DNA from: Oreocharis arfaki
Lineage: Eukaryota > Chordata > Aves > Passeriformes > Paramythiidae
Direction: 5' to 3'
Assembly: GCA_013398015.1 (NCBI GenBank)
Contig: VZRR01007634.1
Span: 342,245 to 406,244, forward strand
DNA length: 64,000 bases
Shown piece by piece: positions 26,901 to 39,700 of this stretch. Position 1 is the first letter of the stretch; each line of letters begins with the position of its first letter. The notes beneath the pieces were generated by a model. That model worked only from the letters and a program-made list of their open reading frames with translations, made no database searches and was not told the DNA's origin. The position numbers and the translations under genes were made by a program.

Positions 26901-29900
26901 TACAAGATCAACGCACTCTTTACTAAGTTATTTCTAAAGCCAAAATAAAGCTTTTAAGTTCCCAGCTTTGTTAATCTGGAGCTACTTTACTCCAATGTAC
27001 ATGCAGACTGGGATGCAAGGCATGGTCTGCCTCATGCATTCCTGTCCCAGCCTGCCTGCTGACATCCACAGAGGACTGCCAGCATGGGAAAACTCAGGCA
27101 ATGCAAGAACAGGCCAATACAAAACCATTTATGAACACCAAATATCAGCACTTTAGCCCCACTAGTCCATGGGACAGGAGAATCCCATTCTGGACTCATA
27201 AGCAGCCCATGATTACAAAGTCTAAGAGAAGCAGGGTGCTTTCAGGGCTGAACAATTTCCTTAAGCAGAGATCTGAGGCACAACTCACCGCTTTGTGCTC
27301 AACTTGTTTCAGAAGATCTTCTTCTCTTCTCTGAAACAAACAAATGCAGATGCCAGTACGGCCAGCTCGACCCGTGCGTCCGGAACGATGGATGTAGGAA
27401 TCAACATCCTTCACAAATTCAGATCAACATGAGAAAACTTTACGTCATTTAAACTGCTGACATTTCAGATTAAATGCAAGCTAAATTCAATTCCAGAAGC
27501 CTAAGGAGTGATACATTATGTGTTTATACCCAAACTTACAACTACACATAAACCACTCAGGTTTGCCTGTGCTCCCCCACCCAAAAGTATGCTAGTCAGC
27601 TTTAACAAACACTGCTGACAGACATTTTAATTTTTTTAAAATAAAAAGCTCCACTAGAGTTTCAAAAGATGAAAAAGGCAGCAGAAATATTTTAGAATTT
27701 TTATTAAACTCAGCAACATTCAGAAGGAATTCAGAAAAGCTGCACAATACCAAAATCTGTCTTAGGAGTTTCCAGAGTAAACAAAACCCAAGACTTTAAT
27801 CAAAGCTCAAACCGTAAAACTTGCAACTACAAAATTTTAGACCTAGCATTTACAAAGAATTCACCTAATTTGTGAACTGGAACAGAACATACTTCTGATG
27901 GAACAGAAATAACCCACCACTCTGGCATAAAGAAAAAAAATGTAAATACAATTTTAGTTTCCCCTAATGACTTACTTTTGGTGGTGAGCACTGTATAACA
28001 AGGTCAACCTCAGGAATATCCAAACCGCGGGCAGCTACATTTGTTGCAATCAGAACTTCAAACACACCGTTTCTGAAGCCTTTTAATGTAATTTCTCTCT
28101 GTTTCTGTGGAATGTCACCATGCAAGGACTGGGCATCCTGTCAGTGCAACAAACCATCAACACGTCAGTTAACAGGAGTCCAGGCTGCAGCATCTGAAGA
28201 TATTTAACTGCAAACCCCACAATACTGTGCAGAGCAACAGAAAATAATTACGTAGCTGATACCAAAGGAATATAAAGCATCCTACTTTCTTTGATCCATC
28301 TCTGAGATTTACTGTGAAAGCAGCATGGCCAACTGGCAGAAATTGCTGCAAGTTTTTAATGTGGATGATATATGAGATTTCTTTAATACTAGGCAAACCA
28401 TGTATTCCCACCACTGCTCATTCCCCATAAATCAGCATGTAGTATCAAACAGGATTTTCTCTGAAAAATATGCAGCACTTTTCCTCATACTCAGAAAAAG
28501 GGCAGTAATTCAAGCAAGCACAGAAGACCCGCTCAATAGACCACCTAAGATCCAAACAAACTCTCGGCAAACCTTCCAAGGGCAACAAGACATTTTGTTC
28601 TATCATATTTGGATTTTCCTGAATGACTGTTTAAAGATCAAACACCACTAAGAGATGGGAATCCAAAAAGCACACTAACATAAAATGGGATATGTCCACT
28701 ACACTAGCTCCTGTTTGTTACAATTACTGCTATCTCCTGGTTATTCAGCATAAGCTGCGTATTTCCTATTGATCCATGTCCTGCACAATTTTAAAGCCAA
28801 AGGAATAAATTCATAAAGAAACCTACGAGGATATTTTGACTTCAAATTTCAATTTTTAGAAACTGCTTTCACAAGCCTTAAAACCACCCAGAGAAACAAT
28901 TTTCTTCACACAGTTGCAACTTCCTATTTATTTAAGGGCATCCAACCCCTGACTTTGCAACCTTCTATTAATTTCAGGGCATTCAACCCCTGACTATTGG
29001 AATTGCTGCTCGCCGTTCAGCCCCCAGTACCTGTTTGAGCGAAGCATTCATTGCCAACTCATTTGCTTCCTTTTTGGTCTCACAAAAGACAATGGTCCGC
29101 CCACAGCTGCCACTGTAGACTTGAATGATGTCCCCAAGAACTCCTGCTCTCTGAGAGGAGCGACACTGTATAGCCAAGTGCTGTTTGGGAAAGAAACAAG
29201 AAACAAGAAACCTACGACTAATCCAAGCCACACACAGGACAGACAAAATGAACAAAACAAGTATTTTAATTTTTTTTAAGCTTGCAAACAAAATCTATGT
29301 GTCAACCACGTGAAAAGTCATCCCATACCCCCATTCGTAAAATCAATGCATAACCGATTTTACCAAGGCCACTTGCTTTCAGGACCTCCACTGCTCTGCA
29401 GCAGAATCACTCACTTCCACAGTTGTGGCTGTCCTTTGAGTCTTCTTTCCAATCAGGTCAATCTGTTCATACTCATCCCTCATGTATTTTTTTGCTACAT
29501 CATAAACCCATCGTGGACAAGTTGCAGAAAACAGCAGTGTCTGTGGGTTGTTCTCGGAGCCTGGAAGGAAAGGCCATCGACTTCAGACATCACAACAGAC
29601 CATGACACTCGAGAACTGATAAAAAAACAAGAGTTGCTCTCGAACTGACAGGTTTCTATGTGCACTAAGTCAATACAAGACGTGAAGAAACACTGTCAGC
29701 AATCATCTTTTTGTGGCTTTTAGAGTGAAAGTGGTAAGTCTCACTTTTAGTAATTGTTGAGATTTCTATTTCCAGTAATTCAAGCCTTTTCAAAAATTCT
29801 GGCATTAGTGAAATGTGGCAAGAGTTTCACACATTAAAACAACCTCCTTCTGCTCTGTGCCTGGTATCTGACAGGTTTGCTGAACACCCACTACATCAGA

Positions 29901-32900
29901 AAAGAGCAAATACTCCCTAGATGTCAGCTTTGTGTGACGACAAGTATACAGACAGACCATAACCCTAACCCTTTGCTCAAGTCACCTCTCAGGCAGAGGA
30001 ACACTAGGGCTTAGGGAGTTGGGTTTGCTGCTTTCTTCCCTAGCTTTTTTTTACTCCACTCCTTCCAGAGATGCTCCTCCAGTCCTTCAGCCATCTGTCA
30101 CTTCTCTTTGGACATTTTCCAATTCTATCTTGCCCTTTTCTAGCATCACACAAAGAATTTAAGTTAGGACTGCCCCAGAAGTTTTTAAAGTAGCGTAACT
30201 GTGTTTTCTGCATTGTCCCCTATTCCTCTCCTGATGTCTGAGTTCACCTTTCTTATAGGACGATCCCAAGATTTCTTCCACTTGCTCAGCAAAGCCCATG
30301 TCTAACATGTGATCCACTTCATCCAAAACAACATGCTTCACACTAGAAAGTTCCAGCTTGCTATTCTGAATGTGGTCTTTGATCCGTCCAGGAGTTCCCA
30401 CTAGAATATCGATGCCACTTTTAAGGAGATCAACTGGAAGACAGAGAACAAGGACAGTGTCAGACTGCTAAGAGACAACATGATAAAAAGTTTGCAGTAC
30501 ACAGCAACACTTCTCATTTTAGAAGCAAAAAGCTGCTGCCCTTTAACCTCAGAATAAAGCACTACATCCAAAGGCAACAGATACGGAAGTTAACTGCAGT
30601 CTTAGCTGCTCTGTCAGGAGTACCAGTCAAACCTCATACAAAGCTACAGGGAAATACACCAATTTCCAAGCAACAATCAGCTAACATTAGAAACCTTCAG
30701 AGCTTTACTACATGGAAACACTCTAGTTTTCCAGTTAAACTCTTTATCACAGCTACCTCTGGAGGCACACAGAGCCACAGGCACATACACAGTTCTCCCC
30801 TTTCTGTGGTCTGTCACATAGACTGTCCCAGTCTATGTCCACACAAAACCACAATAAAGAAGAAACTAAAAGGACTAGACATGTCACAGAACTACAACCA
30901 TTCTTTTCCATAAAGATTTATTGAAACTAAAATAATTCAACCCAGGCTGTGTGCTTCCTTTGAAAGCCAGGTCATTTGAGTTCCTGACTGAACTTACAAA
31001 GTCTGAGGGGGCAAAAAGCCCATTTTTACTTATATAATGCATTTGGAGAAAATCAGCTCCAATTCATTAGTAATTCCTCAGCAGTTACTTACGCTGTTCT
31101 TTATATGGAGTTCCTCCATAAAAACAAGCAATTGACAGTTTCCTTGTGAGATTCTTGAAGTCTTTGGCTACCTGAGTGGCCAGTTCCCTGGTTGGAACAA
31201 GAACCAGCACCTGGAGGGAGAGAAAAACTGGCAAAAATGCAGCTGTGGTTGGGAGAAGGTGTAGGAGAAAAGAGTTTCCTTCCCATCAAACAGCCTGCAC
31301 TCCCATCTTTATTCTACACTTGTTGCAGAGGTGCCCACAGCTTACCACCATCCCAGCAATATTAATATTCCCTGCCACATGGAGCCAGCACAACGAGCCT
31401 CAGAGCCAGCAAGAGGAAACAAGGCAAAGTGTTACAAGATAACCAAAACTAGAACAACAGTAATTTTCTTTCTTATGTTAAAGCCATAAAAAAGACACTT
31501 CAGTAACATTACCAAGGGCAAGGAAGGTGCAGCTCAGCACTAAAGGGTAGGAACAGTCACTAGATCAGGTGTAGCAAGATTTTAAAAGATACATAGCGTG
31601 ATGCACTCTAGCCATACATCCTTCCCTTTCTCCACCAACCTGTCTTCCTCCAGTACCTACCCTTCCCCCCAACATTTTATTTAAGAATAAACCAGTAAAA
31701 CAAAAAGCTGAATTAATCTCTTGAAAGGTTTCAGACAACAGGATTTTAAAACTTGCATTGCCTTTACCATCAATAAAACAGAAGGATAAAGCAGGCAACA
31801 AATCAGCAGACCATATACAGCTCTGCAGTCCAATGATAAATATACACACTGCAATGCATGGGAATAGGCATCTAATCACCGGCATCTGGTTACCAATTCC
31901 ATCTCCGGGAAACACCACTCGCATCTCTTGAGTGTCCAGACATGGCGGAGGAGGGGGAGGGGGAACCCCAAAAGCCTTCAGTTGTCACCATGGAATTTAT
32001 AGTGAAAAACAACCTCAGAGAAGAGAGCCAAGTCCAGGTGACTCACACATCACCTCAGAAGAGGCAGGGGACTGAACCCCAAAGCCACACGATAAGTGCC
32101 CAAGGAAAGCAGCATGGAAGTTCCCTAGACATGGATGCAGTGCCCTGACTGTTCACCCAAACACAGTCACAAGGGACTCCAAACACCAAATGTATCATTA
32201 CTGTGATGCTGCAAAACTCTGTCACGCTATCTTCTTATCTGCGCGTGACAAAAAACAGTATAGGACAAAGAAGTCCCAAAAAAACCCCCCAAAGCAACAG
32301 TAAAATCACTTTCAAAACCTGCCACGCTCTAAGGTTTTGGCATAAAGCCTTAAGTGTAAGTTACTTTTGGTGCACGGCCTCTTCTCCCATCCTGTGAGAC
32401 ACTCTGAAGTTTTTCAATCAGTGGAAGAGCAAAGGAAAGGGTTTTCCCAGTTCCTGTTCGAGCTTGAGCAATTACATCTTTGCCATCATATATGGGTTGG
32501 AAAGTCTTCACTTGCACAGGGAACAGATATTTTACACCTCGAGCTGTAAGATAATTGAAAGAGGTTTCACTAAAATGTGAACTAACAATTAGAAGCCCTC
32601 ATATACAAATAGCCTAAATATGTAGGGCACACCACCTCAAGTCCTGTACACAACAGAAACTGCAACTTAGAAGAAAACCAGGTATTTTTATGTTTTATTC
32701 CTACTTTAGATCTAAAGATATTCCACCCCCAAGGTGAGTGCTGAGTATCCACGATGAAATACAGTCTTCTTTGTGATGTATAGTTTAAGACAACAGGAGA
32801 AAAAGGAAAAAACCCAACATGTTTTTTCTGTTACAGTTCAAGATTTTGTGGTAGCTTGGTTTTGAAGGTGAGAAGGTGATGGTGTTTGTTTCAAAACATT

Positions 32901-35256
32901 CTAAAACTTCAAGGAGATTTTGCACAGTGGAAGTGAAACAACCCATCCAACAGAAACTTCAGAGCAAAGAAAACATAAAGCAACAAGGAGAATTTTTTCC
33001 TTGGAAAGGAACAAGACTTGCACATCTTCCCAACACAAAGGACAAGAACCCTATCGCAATTACTTTCTCAACAAAACTAATCACAAAGAGATATGAAAAT
33101 GCCCCAATCTATGAGAATAGCCCTAGACAATCTGTTCACACAAGTCAAATAGTCTTCACATGCAAAACTCCCTTAAGCTTGTCTAAGAAACAATTAGACA
33201 ATTGTTTCTTAGACAAGCTTAAGGTTAATTTCTACAATTACAAGTAGACAGCAGACATAGGAACAGAAGTAAAGATACACAGAATGATGCTGACGAGAAG
33301 AGAAATGTGTCTCTAGGAATAACCACTCCACGGAAGAATAATCTCATCTTAAGGCACCTGAAATTGAACAAACCAGAACACCTCTTTCTACTAACAGAAG
33401 AATCTCTGAATCCACAGCAACTGCTCATGTCATTCCTACCATACAATAAATGTAACACAATTTAGGACTGTTTAACTTTGGCTTATGCAGATAACAGAGT
33501 GCAATTCTGAACAAACATTTACTGAAATGTCTTTTACCACATGAACTAACCTGTGAGAAGGTTGATAGTGTTTTGTGAGAGCGGAAAATTAGAGAAGGCG
33601 CCTTCTTTTGCCTCTTCTGTCAACTCCTAACAGGATATAAAAAAGAAAAAAGACTTAGTAGTCCTCCAAGATGAGCATAAAACATACTCTACACAGGCAA
33701 CCAAGAAAAGCTGTGCATTTGCTGTACTACCACAGCTTAACCAGACACCTCCTTTCTGCTCAAAGAAAAAAAAAACCTCTGGATGCAGGTACTAGTCGGC
33801 AATGCTTGCAAATCAGGAAACGGAAACTACCTATTAAAAATCTTAACTAGAGTGCATTGAAACCATGAGAAAACGGTCTTTCACAACAAAGCATATTCAG
33901 TGTAACAATTCACCATGCAAAGCATGAATTTCCCTCTAGAAGACACCTACATGGTACACCATGCAAAGAGCTTTGAACTTTACATACGAGTAAATACTTA
34001 AAACATGAAATTTAGCTTTCACTTCAAAGATCCAAGAGGTCACATCGTTACACCCTACGTACAAAAAGCACTCTCCTGATTCATGCTCCTACCCTAGACA
34101 CAAAACTACTCACAAAAGGCCCTACACAGGGTCCCCTTGCACGTATGTGTGAGAAGTGGGAAAACTCCAGAAGTGGGAATTAATGAGGACAACTGCGGCT
34201 TTCTATTACAGAACACTTTGCCAATACTTCTTCAGAGGTCCTGCCATCAGAGAGCGTGCCATCACAGAACAAAGCAAGGCACGTTTCTGGGACGGTGGCT
34301 GCCTGTGCAGCAGGGAGAAACCTTTGTGCTGTAGGACACAAACAACCTGTGACACGAAGACGAGTAGCACATGGAAACTGCTCCCCCAGCCAGCCGCCTT
34401 CCCTGCAGGACACGCTGCTCCAAACACTTGGCATTTAGCTCGAGGGGGAAAGCACGTGGAGAGCAGCTCCCACGTGTTGCTGCATATGCTGCCGAGCCTC
34501 ACTCACCGCCCGCAGCCCGGGCGGGAGCGCGCAGGGTGCCGGGCAGAGTGAGAGGAGGGATGCCCAGGCACTCCCGATGCCCAGGAGCAAGTGCCGCACA
34601 TGCAAGGCGGACAGCGGCAAAATGTGCCTACGACAGATGCCTCGTGCTCCCACTGTCGCGCAGCTCAAGTCTCCACACAGCGCACAACACGTGTTACTAA
34701 GCCCATTAATTACCAGCAGAACGTTAATTAATCAAGACATGGGATGTGCTGGCAGAGGACTCCCTACCTCGGCGTCGCTGCCCTGCTCTCCGGCAGCCAC
34801 GCTCTGGGCAGCTGGGGATGTCACGCTGTCGCTCACAATGGAGGAAGATTTCACCGCGTGCTGGGACGCGTCGCTCTCTCCTACCAAACCTTTGCTCCTC
34901 TCCTTGATTTTCTTCGTCTTCTTGGGCACGGGGGGCTCGAAGTCGCCGTCCCCCAGCCCGCTCTCCTCGGGCTCGGCCTCGGCCTTATCGCGCCGCTTCG
35001 CCTTCCCCTGCCGCTTCACCTTCTCCGGCGTCTCTTCTTGCTGCGGGAAAGCCGCCGTCACACGGAGGAAGCCCCTTCTTCCCCCCTGCCCGCCCCCAGT
35101 CGACTTTAAGCCCCTCAAGCCCATAAAAATGGCCGCACCCGCGGCCGCACGTGGCGCTCCCACCTTGACTTTCCTGCGGCGGCCGCGGCGCACCGACTCT
35201 GCGGCGGCCGGCGCCTGGGGCTCTGCGGGGCTGTGATCGGGCTCGGCGGCGGGCAT
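23999..35256 (-). CDS. DDX21: DDX21, nucleolar DEVD-box RNA helicase (15 exons, 694 aa)
   Basis: Coding exons: 35256-35164, 35040-34768, 33626-33551, 32543-32365, 31210-31093, 30433-30248, 29560-29415, 29180-29031, 28137-27976, 27408-27289, 26810-26737, 25981-25822, 25224-25090, 24712-24668, 24166-23999. All junctions are GT..AG and one frame runs through. Helicase motifs: AQARTGTGKT (Walker A near residue 180), PTREL, VGTPGRI, DEVD (284-287, the family's variant of DEAD), SAT (320-322), ATNVAARGLDIPEVD and HRSGRTGRAG. A GUCT-type domain follows (SYAW/GYAW, FLKGKM, GVCFD). The protein unwinds RNA and acts in rRNA transcription and processing. The name rests on its place next to KIFBP and on KEQLGEE and RRWQLSVA blocks. 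The human N-terminal acidic/basic repeats are shortened, and the C-terminal FRGQR repeats and KRSFSKAF end are absent. An in-frame ATG lies upstream at 35361. Confidence 0.93.
33171..33224. repeat. Perfect 25-bp inverted repeat with 4-nt loop
   Basis: The arms 33171-33195 and 33200-33224 are exact reverse complements (the left arm begins CCTTAAGCTTGTC), separated by AGAC. The symmetry stops sharply at both ends. It lies in DDX21 intron 3, between exons 4 and 3. Either strand would form a 25-bp stem. A small RNA hairpin, a recent fold-back duplication or an assembly artefact are all possible. Confidence 0.9.
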
Positions 35257-35450
35257 GGCTGCCGGCTGCCCCCCAGGCACGTGCGCGGCGGCCGCGCTGC
35301 TGNCCGCAGCCCGCACCGCGGGGAGCCCGAGCCGCGCCGCCCGGCCCCACACGGCCCCCATGCAGCCGCTAAGCCGCCGGCCCGCCCCTTCCGCCGCGCC
35401 GCCCGCCGGCCCCTTCCGCCAGCTCCTCCGCCACCATGAGCTCTCTCACG
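34900..35450 (-). promoter_or_regulatory. CpG-rich promoter and 5' exons of DDX21
   Basis: CpG-dense block covering exon 1, the short intron 1, part of exon 2 and about 200 bp upstream. It contains one undetermined base at 35303, inside a GC-rich run. No TATA box was seen, as expected for a broadly expressed ribosome-biogenesis gene. Confidence 0.7.
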
Positions 35451-35459
35451 GACGTCCCC

Positions 35460-36288
35460 TCGTCGTCCGCTTAACAGACATCCTTTCACGGACCTCCCCT
35501 CATGGGGCTCCCCGTGTTGCCCACAAAACCGGGCTCGTTCCCCGGTGTGCTACAAGCCAATAATGACAGGCTCGAGAGAGACCTTATTGATTTCAGAGCT
35601 GCGCAAGCCCGGGTGCTCGGTGGTGTTGCTCAAGTATAGCACCCCCATCGGGCTTCTCGTCATTATTTATACACAGAAATTAAGAGTTAGGAAAGTGCCC
35701 AGCACAGCCCCTCTATAGGGATTAGTTAGTATTTTCCATACAAGTTCAGTAATCCCAGCTAACTTCTCCACATTGTCAGGAGAAGGGTCTTGATCCCCTA
35801 GGTAGGCATCTTTCTCACCTGTAGCCATGATTTTTAGTTACAATACTAAAACATAGTTCACCTGTAGGATACATGGTCCTTGAGCATTTAGCCAACTCAG
35901 CCATGTATACGTACACATACATCAACATGCTGATTTACTTCATCCTTAAAGCTTGTTAGTTCCAGGATGTCCTTGAGTAAGGGCTGCTGCTATCTGTTCC
36001 ACTGATGAGGCTTGAAAATACATGAAGATCTTACATTGAAAAATATCCTTACCTACGATAATCTTGACGTATTCCACATTTTGTAACACCCTGATGGGGT
36101 TATGGATCTCCCTCACAATTCTCCTTCATCAGAGTTCCTCCTCAGAGGGCTTCCCCTCATGCTTTGGAAACTGTCTTTCCTACCCCTGTTGTATAAGGAG
36201 CCACAATTTGGGACAGAAACTGAAAAACAGTAAGTTTTAGGGAAAGAAGAGCTTCATTCCAATTCCACAAAATAAAAAACCAATAGAA
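35460..36288. other. Spacer between DDX50 and DDX21
   Basis: About 0.8 kb between the DDX50 poly(A) signal and the DDX21 CpG block. No coding similarity, repeat or RNA gene was recognised. Base composition falls from GC-rich at the DDX21 end to AT-rich. Confidence 0.5.
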
Positions 36289-36294
36289 TTTATT
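36289..36294 (-). terminator. Candidate DDX50 polyadenylation signal
   Basis: AATAAA on the minus strand about 460 nt after the DDX50 stop codon. This gives an AT-rich 3' UTR of ordinary size. Confidence 0.45.
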
Positions 36295-36757
36295 TTTCTT
36301 TCAGGGGCTCCTGCTGTCACGCTCCCCAATCTGGCACCATCCCACATCTCCACTAAAATACTGCTTCAAATACATGACAGCAAAATATGAAGTTGTAAAA
36401 TAATATTTAATTTTATCAGAAAATGTACAGGTTTGAGCAGCAATTCAGATCCATATATTATACAGTGAACCAGGATACAGTTTTGAACACAACAGACATA
36501 TTATGGAAAGATTTGAAGAGCAATATGAGAAACAAAAAAAAACAATTCATTTTTTCTTGCAGAGTTTTTGGGGTTTTTTCTTTGCACTTCTTTTTTTAAA
36601 ACGAACAGAACCTTGTTTATGAGAAAAGTAGTACTGACAAAAAAAAAAATCTTAATGAAGTATTTTCCCCAATGGTACAAACACACAGAAACAGCCTAGC
36701 GTAATGTAATATAAAATACTTCAGTCCCATTTTTTTCTCACTTCCGGATTGTTGAAG

Positions 36758-39700
36758 CTAATGTTCAAACGCTCTGCTGAAACTTCGTTTCTGGCCTCTG
36801 CTCCTGAATCTGTTTCTACCAGAGCCACCACGCCGACCATTCCTGGAGCTTGAGAAGCTTCGGCCATTTCCTCCACCGCCTCCGCCTCCTCCTCGTATGG
36901 ATTCTACCAACTCTGGTAATTCAGTTGCCACACACAAACGCCAGTGTTTTGAATCTTCCCATCTTGCCTATTGGAATGAAGTCAGACATAGCAAGTTAAA
37001 TTCTAGGAATACAAATACAGGGTATGTAATAATTATTAAATTTGCTCAACTGAAAGGTAAAATCATGAGCTGATACATAGGATTCAAGCTTCTAACCGAA
37101 GGGATCAATAATTTTGGCATGGTAATACTAATGCTGCCAAGCAAAAACCTGAATTCACTTTTCTGTGGAGAGAATTCTGAGTGAAAACGGAATAGAGAAA
37201 AAGGGAATAAAGCTTGCTGCCTACAAAGATGACTCCAGCACCACTTTTCTCAGTGCATAAGTTTCAAGTTATAGACTTCTGGTCACAGGGGAATGCCTTA
37301 GAAAAGAAACACCGTGCTTACTCTGTCCTTCCAAGCCATCCCTTCTGCCACTAGGAAAGGCAGGATAAAGGCTACCTAATGTTTTCAGTCTAACCCAGTG
37401 TCCTGGGTTGCAGTATATTCTATTACCATCTTCATGAGCTGTGAAAGCAGGTGGGGCAGTGTTTCTTTGCCTCCTCCCTCCGGACTCTGTTCTGTTAATG
37501 GGAGCATTTGTGCCTTGCCAAAGGACTCATAGATAACAGACTCCAAACCATCTCCTGTTAATGGCCCCATCAGTGTCTCACTACTCCATTGTGATGTGCT
37601 CTGCCTGGGAGGGGGCACTGAACGTTTACCACTTGGATATAAATCAGAGGTTTCTCAGGCAGAGGGGAGCTTCTCTCCGCTGGACTTCCAGAGGACGAGA
37701 GGCTGCATCGCTCGACCTTCAGTCGAGGACCAGACCCTTTTCCACGGGACCGCTGTTTTCACCGGAGCTGCTGCACCCACCCTGCTCACTGGGAGCCACC
37801 AGCGCTGCTGTCGGCTGTGACCAGCATTGCTCCAGGAGGAGAAAGCTGCCGGCTGTGACCAGCGCTGCTCCAGGAGGAGAAGCTACCCGNTCCAGCCAGT
37901 TTCATCTCCAGCCTGCTGTACCCAGAATTTGCAGTACACATACCTCTATTTCTTTTTGGTCTGCCACAGGAACGTCAAAGCACACACCCTGAAAAGAAAC
38001 AATAATTTCAATGCATACAAGTCAAGCATTTTAAATGACTGCAACTAAAAACAACAGAGCCACAAATCTACACCTGACAGACAGGTACTATCAGAACTGA
38101 CTGTCCTAAGAAATGCTTTTCTCTTTTGTCATTAAGGCACAGTTAACACACTTCATACCTTTCACCTGTTGTGCTATCCCCATAGCCATGCATTATCCTA
38201 CCTCCTGAGCATGTCAGCAGAGCCCTAAGCACTATATTAACAGATTGAGGCCCATCATCAACAGTGCCTGGAATACAGAAAAAGACCCTGACAATTGCTA
38301 AGAAAAGGCTGCAATCGGAAGAGCCCAGTATCAAAGACATAAAACAAAAACTCACCATTTTTCCCTTGAGGAAACACATTCTGTTCACCTTCCGATCAAC
38401 ATCATCACCCAAAACTTCTCGCAGTCTTCGCCAGGCATAGCTCATATTGTTTATTTCTTCGGAGCAGCGTAGTATCATTGTAACAAATCCCTAAAAAGAA
38501 ACGGGGCTTGTTGCACTCAGTCAGAGGAATAAGCTTCAGCACATATATCGGACAGGAGAAACCTGCCAATTTACAGTTTATTAACTAAATCTTCAAGTAG
38601 GTACTGTTACAGGGCATCAAGTATCTTTAAAGCCACTATATTGTTGCTTTTAACAGAATCAGTACTTCCTAGGGGCTGAAGCATAGTTCTCAAACAGAAT
38701 TGTCAGGAGACAAATAATTCTCTGTTTTGACAACACAGAGGTGTGGTTCTTTTTCCAGTTTCAAGACAAGCATTAAGCCATACACCCTTCCTTACCGCAT
38801 CTGAGTTCAGCAGTGAGCGCTGTTCGATGGAAGTAGCGCCCGAAATATGGGCCAGAGCTGCAGCCAGAGCATTAACTGGTCCCTTTTCTTTTATTAGCAA
38901 CTGAGCAGATTCTCTGAAATACTCAATAGCAGTCTGAGGAACAGAATCCAGGCACCTAAGTAATTAAAGTAAAACAATTTAACAATTTATACACCAGTAT
39001 TTACTAGGCTCTGGAAGAGAAAAAAACCATAGTAGTCCCAGATTTCAACAGTGTTCAGAAAGTTCAACGAGACAGCAAAGAATAATTCAAACAGCCCTTC
39101 TGAATTAGGAAGGCAGGAAGATACAATAGGGCTTGAGTCCCCAAACACACCTCATGGCATCTTTGCTGGAAGCCTTTATTATGTCTGTTGCGGTAGGAAC
39201 ACCAACGCGCTTGAATGTAATGCCCTGAAATTTAAAAGCCAAAAGATAAATAAAAATTGCAGACCATAAATAATTCAATTCTGAAGAAGCAGTATCAAAC
39301 TCCAACAGAACAAGCATTTAAGTTTGTAATTTTTCTTCTTACTTCACCTTTAATTTCCTATTTTTCCTAGTGAAAATTGCAAGGTTAAGCTTACAGGAAA
39401 ATGGGAAACACTTAAAAGGCTTTTATGTACCAGGTCAATTTAAATGATTCAGTGACCTTAAATTGAAAACAGAAACTGTTTTGGCAGATTCCTGGGGAAA
39501 ATAGAGTCCTACAAATTCTAAATTACTACTTTTAGTCTGATAGATTTGGATTTAAGTACAAATTACAGAGCCTTAGTCTAAATGTAACTCTGTTTCATGT
39601 GCCAGGAATAAACCATCTCATCTCAAACACATACTTAATTGTCAAGGAAACTACCGTATGGAACACTGCACAAAGTGCAAAAATGCAAGTAACAGTTCTC

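Noticed and set aside
29958..29972. Telomere-like TAACCCTAACCCT
   Set aside because: Barely two units; too short to be an interstitial telomere array.
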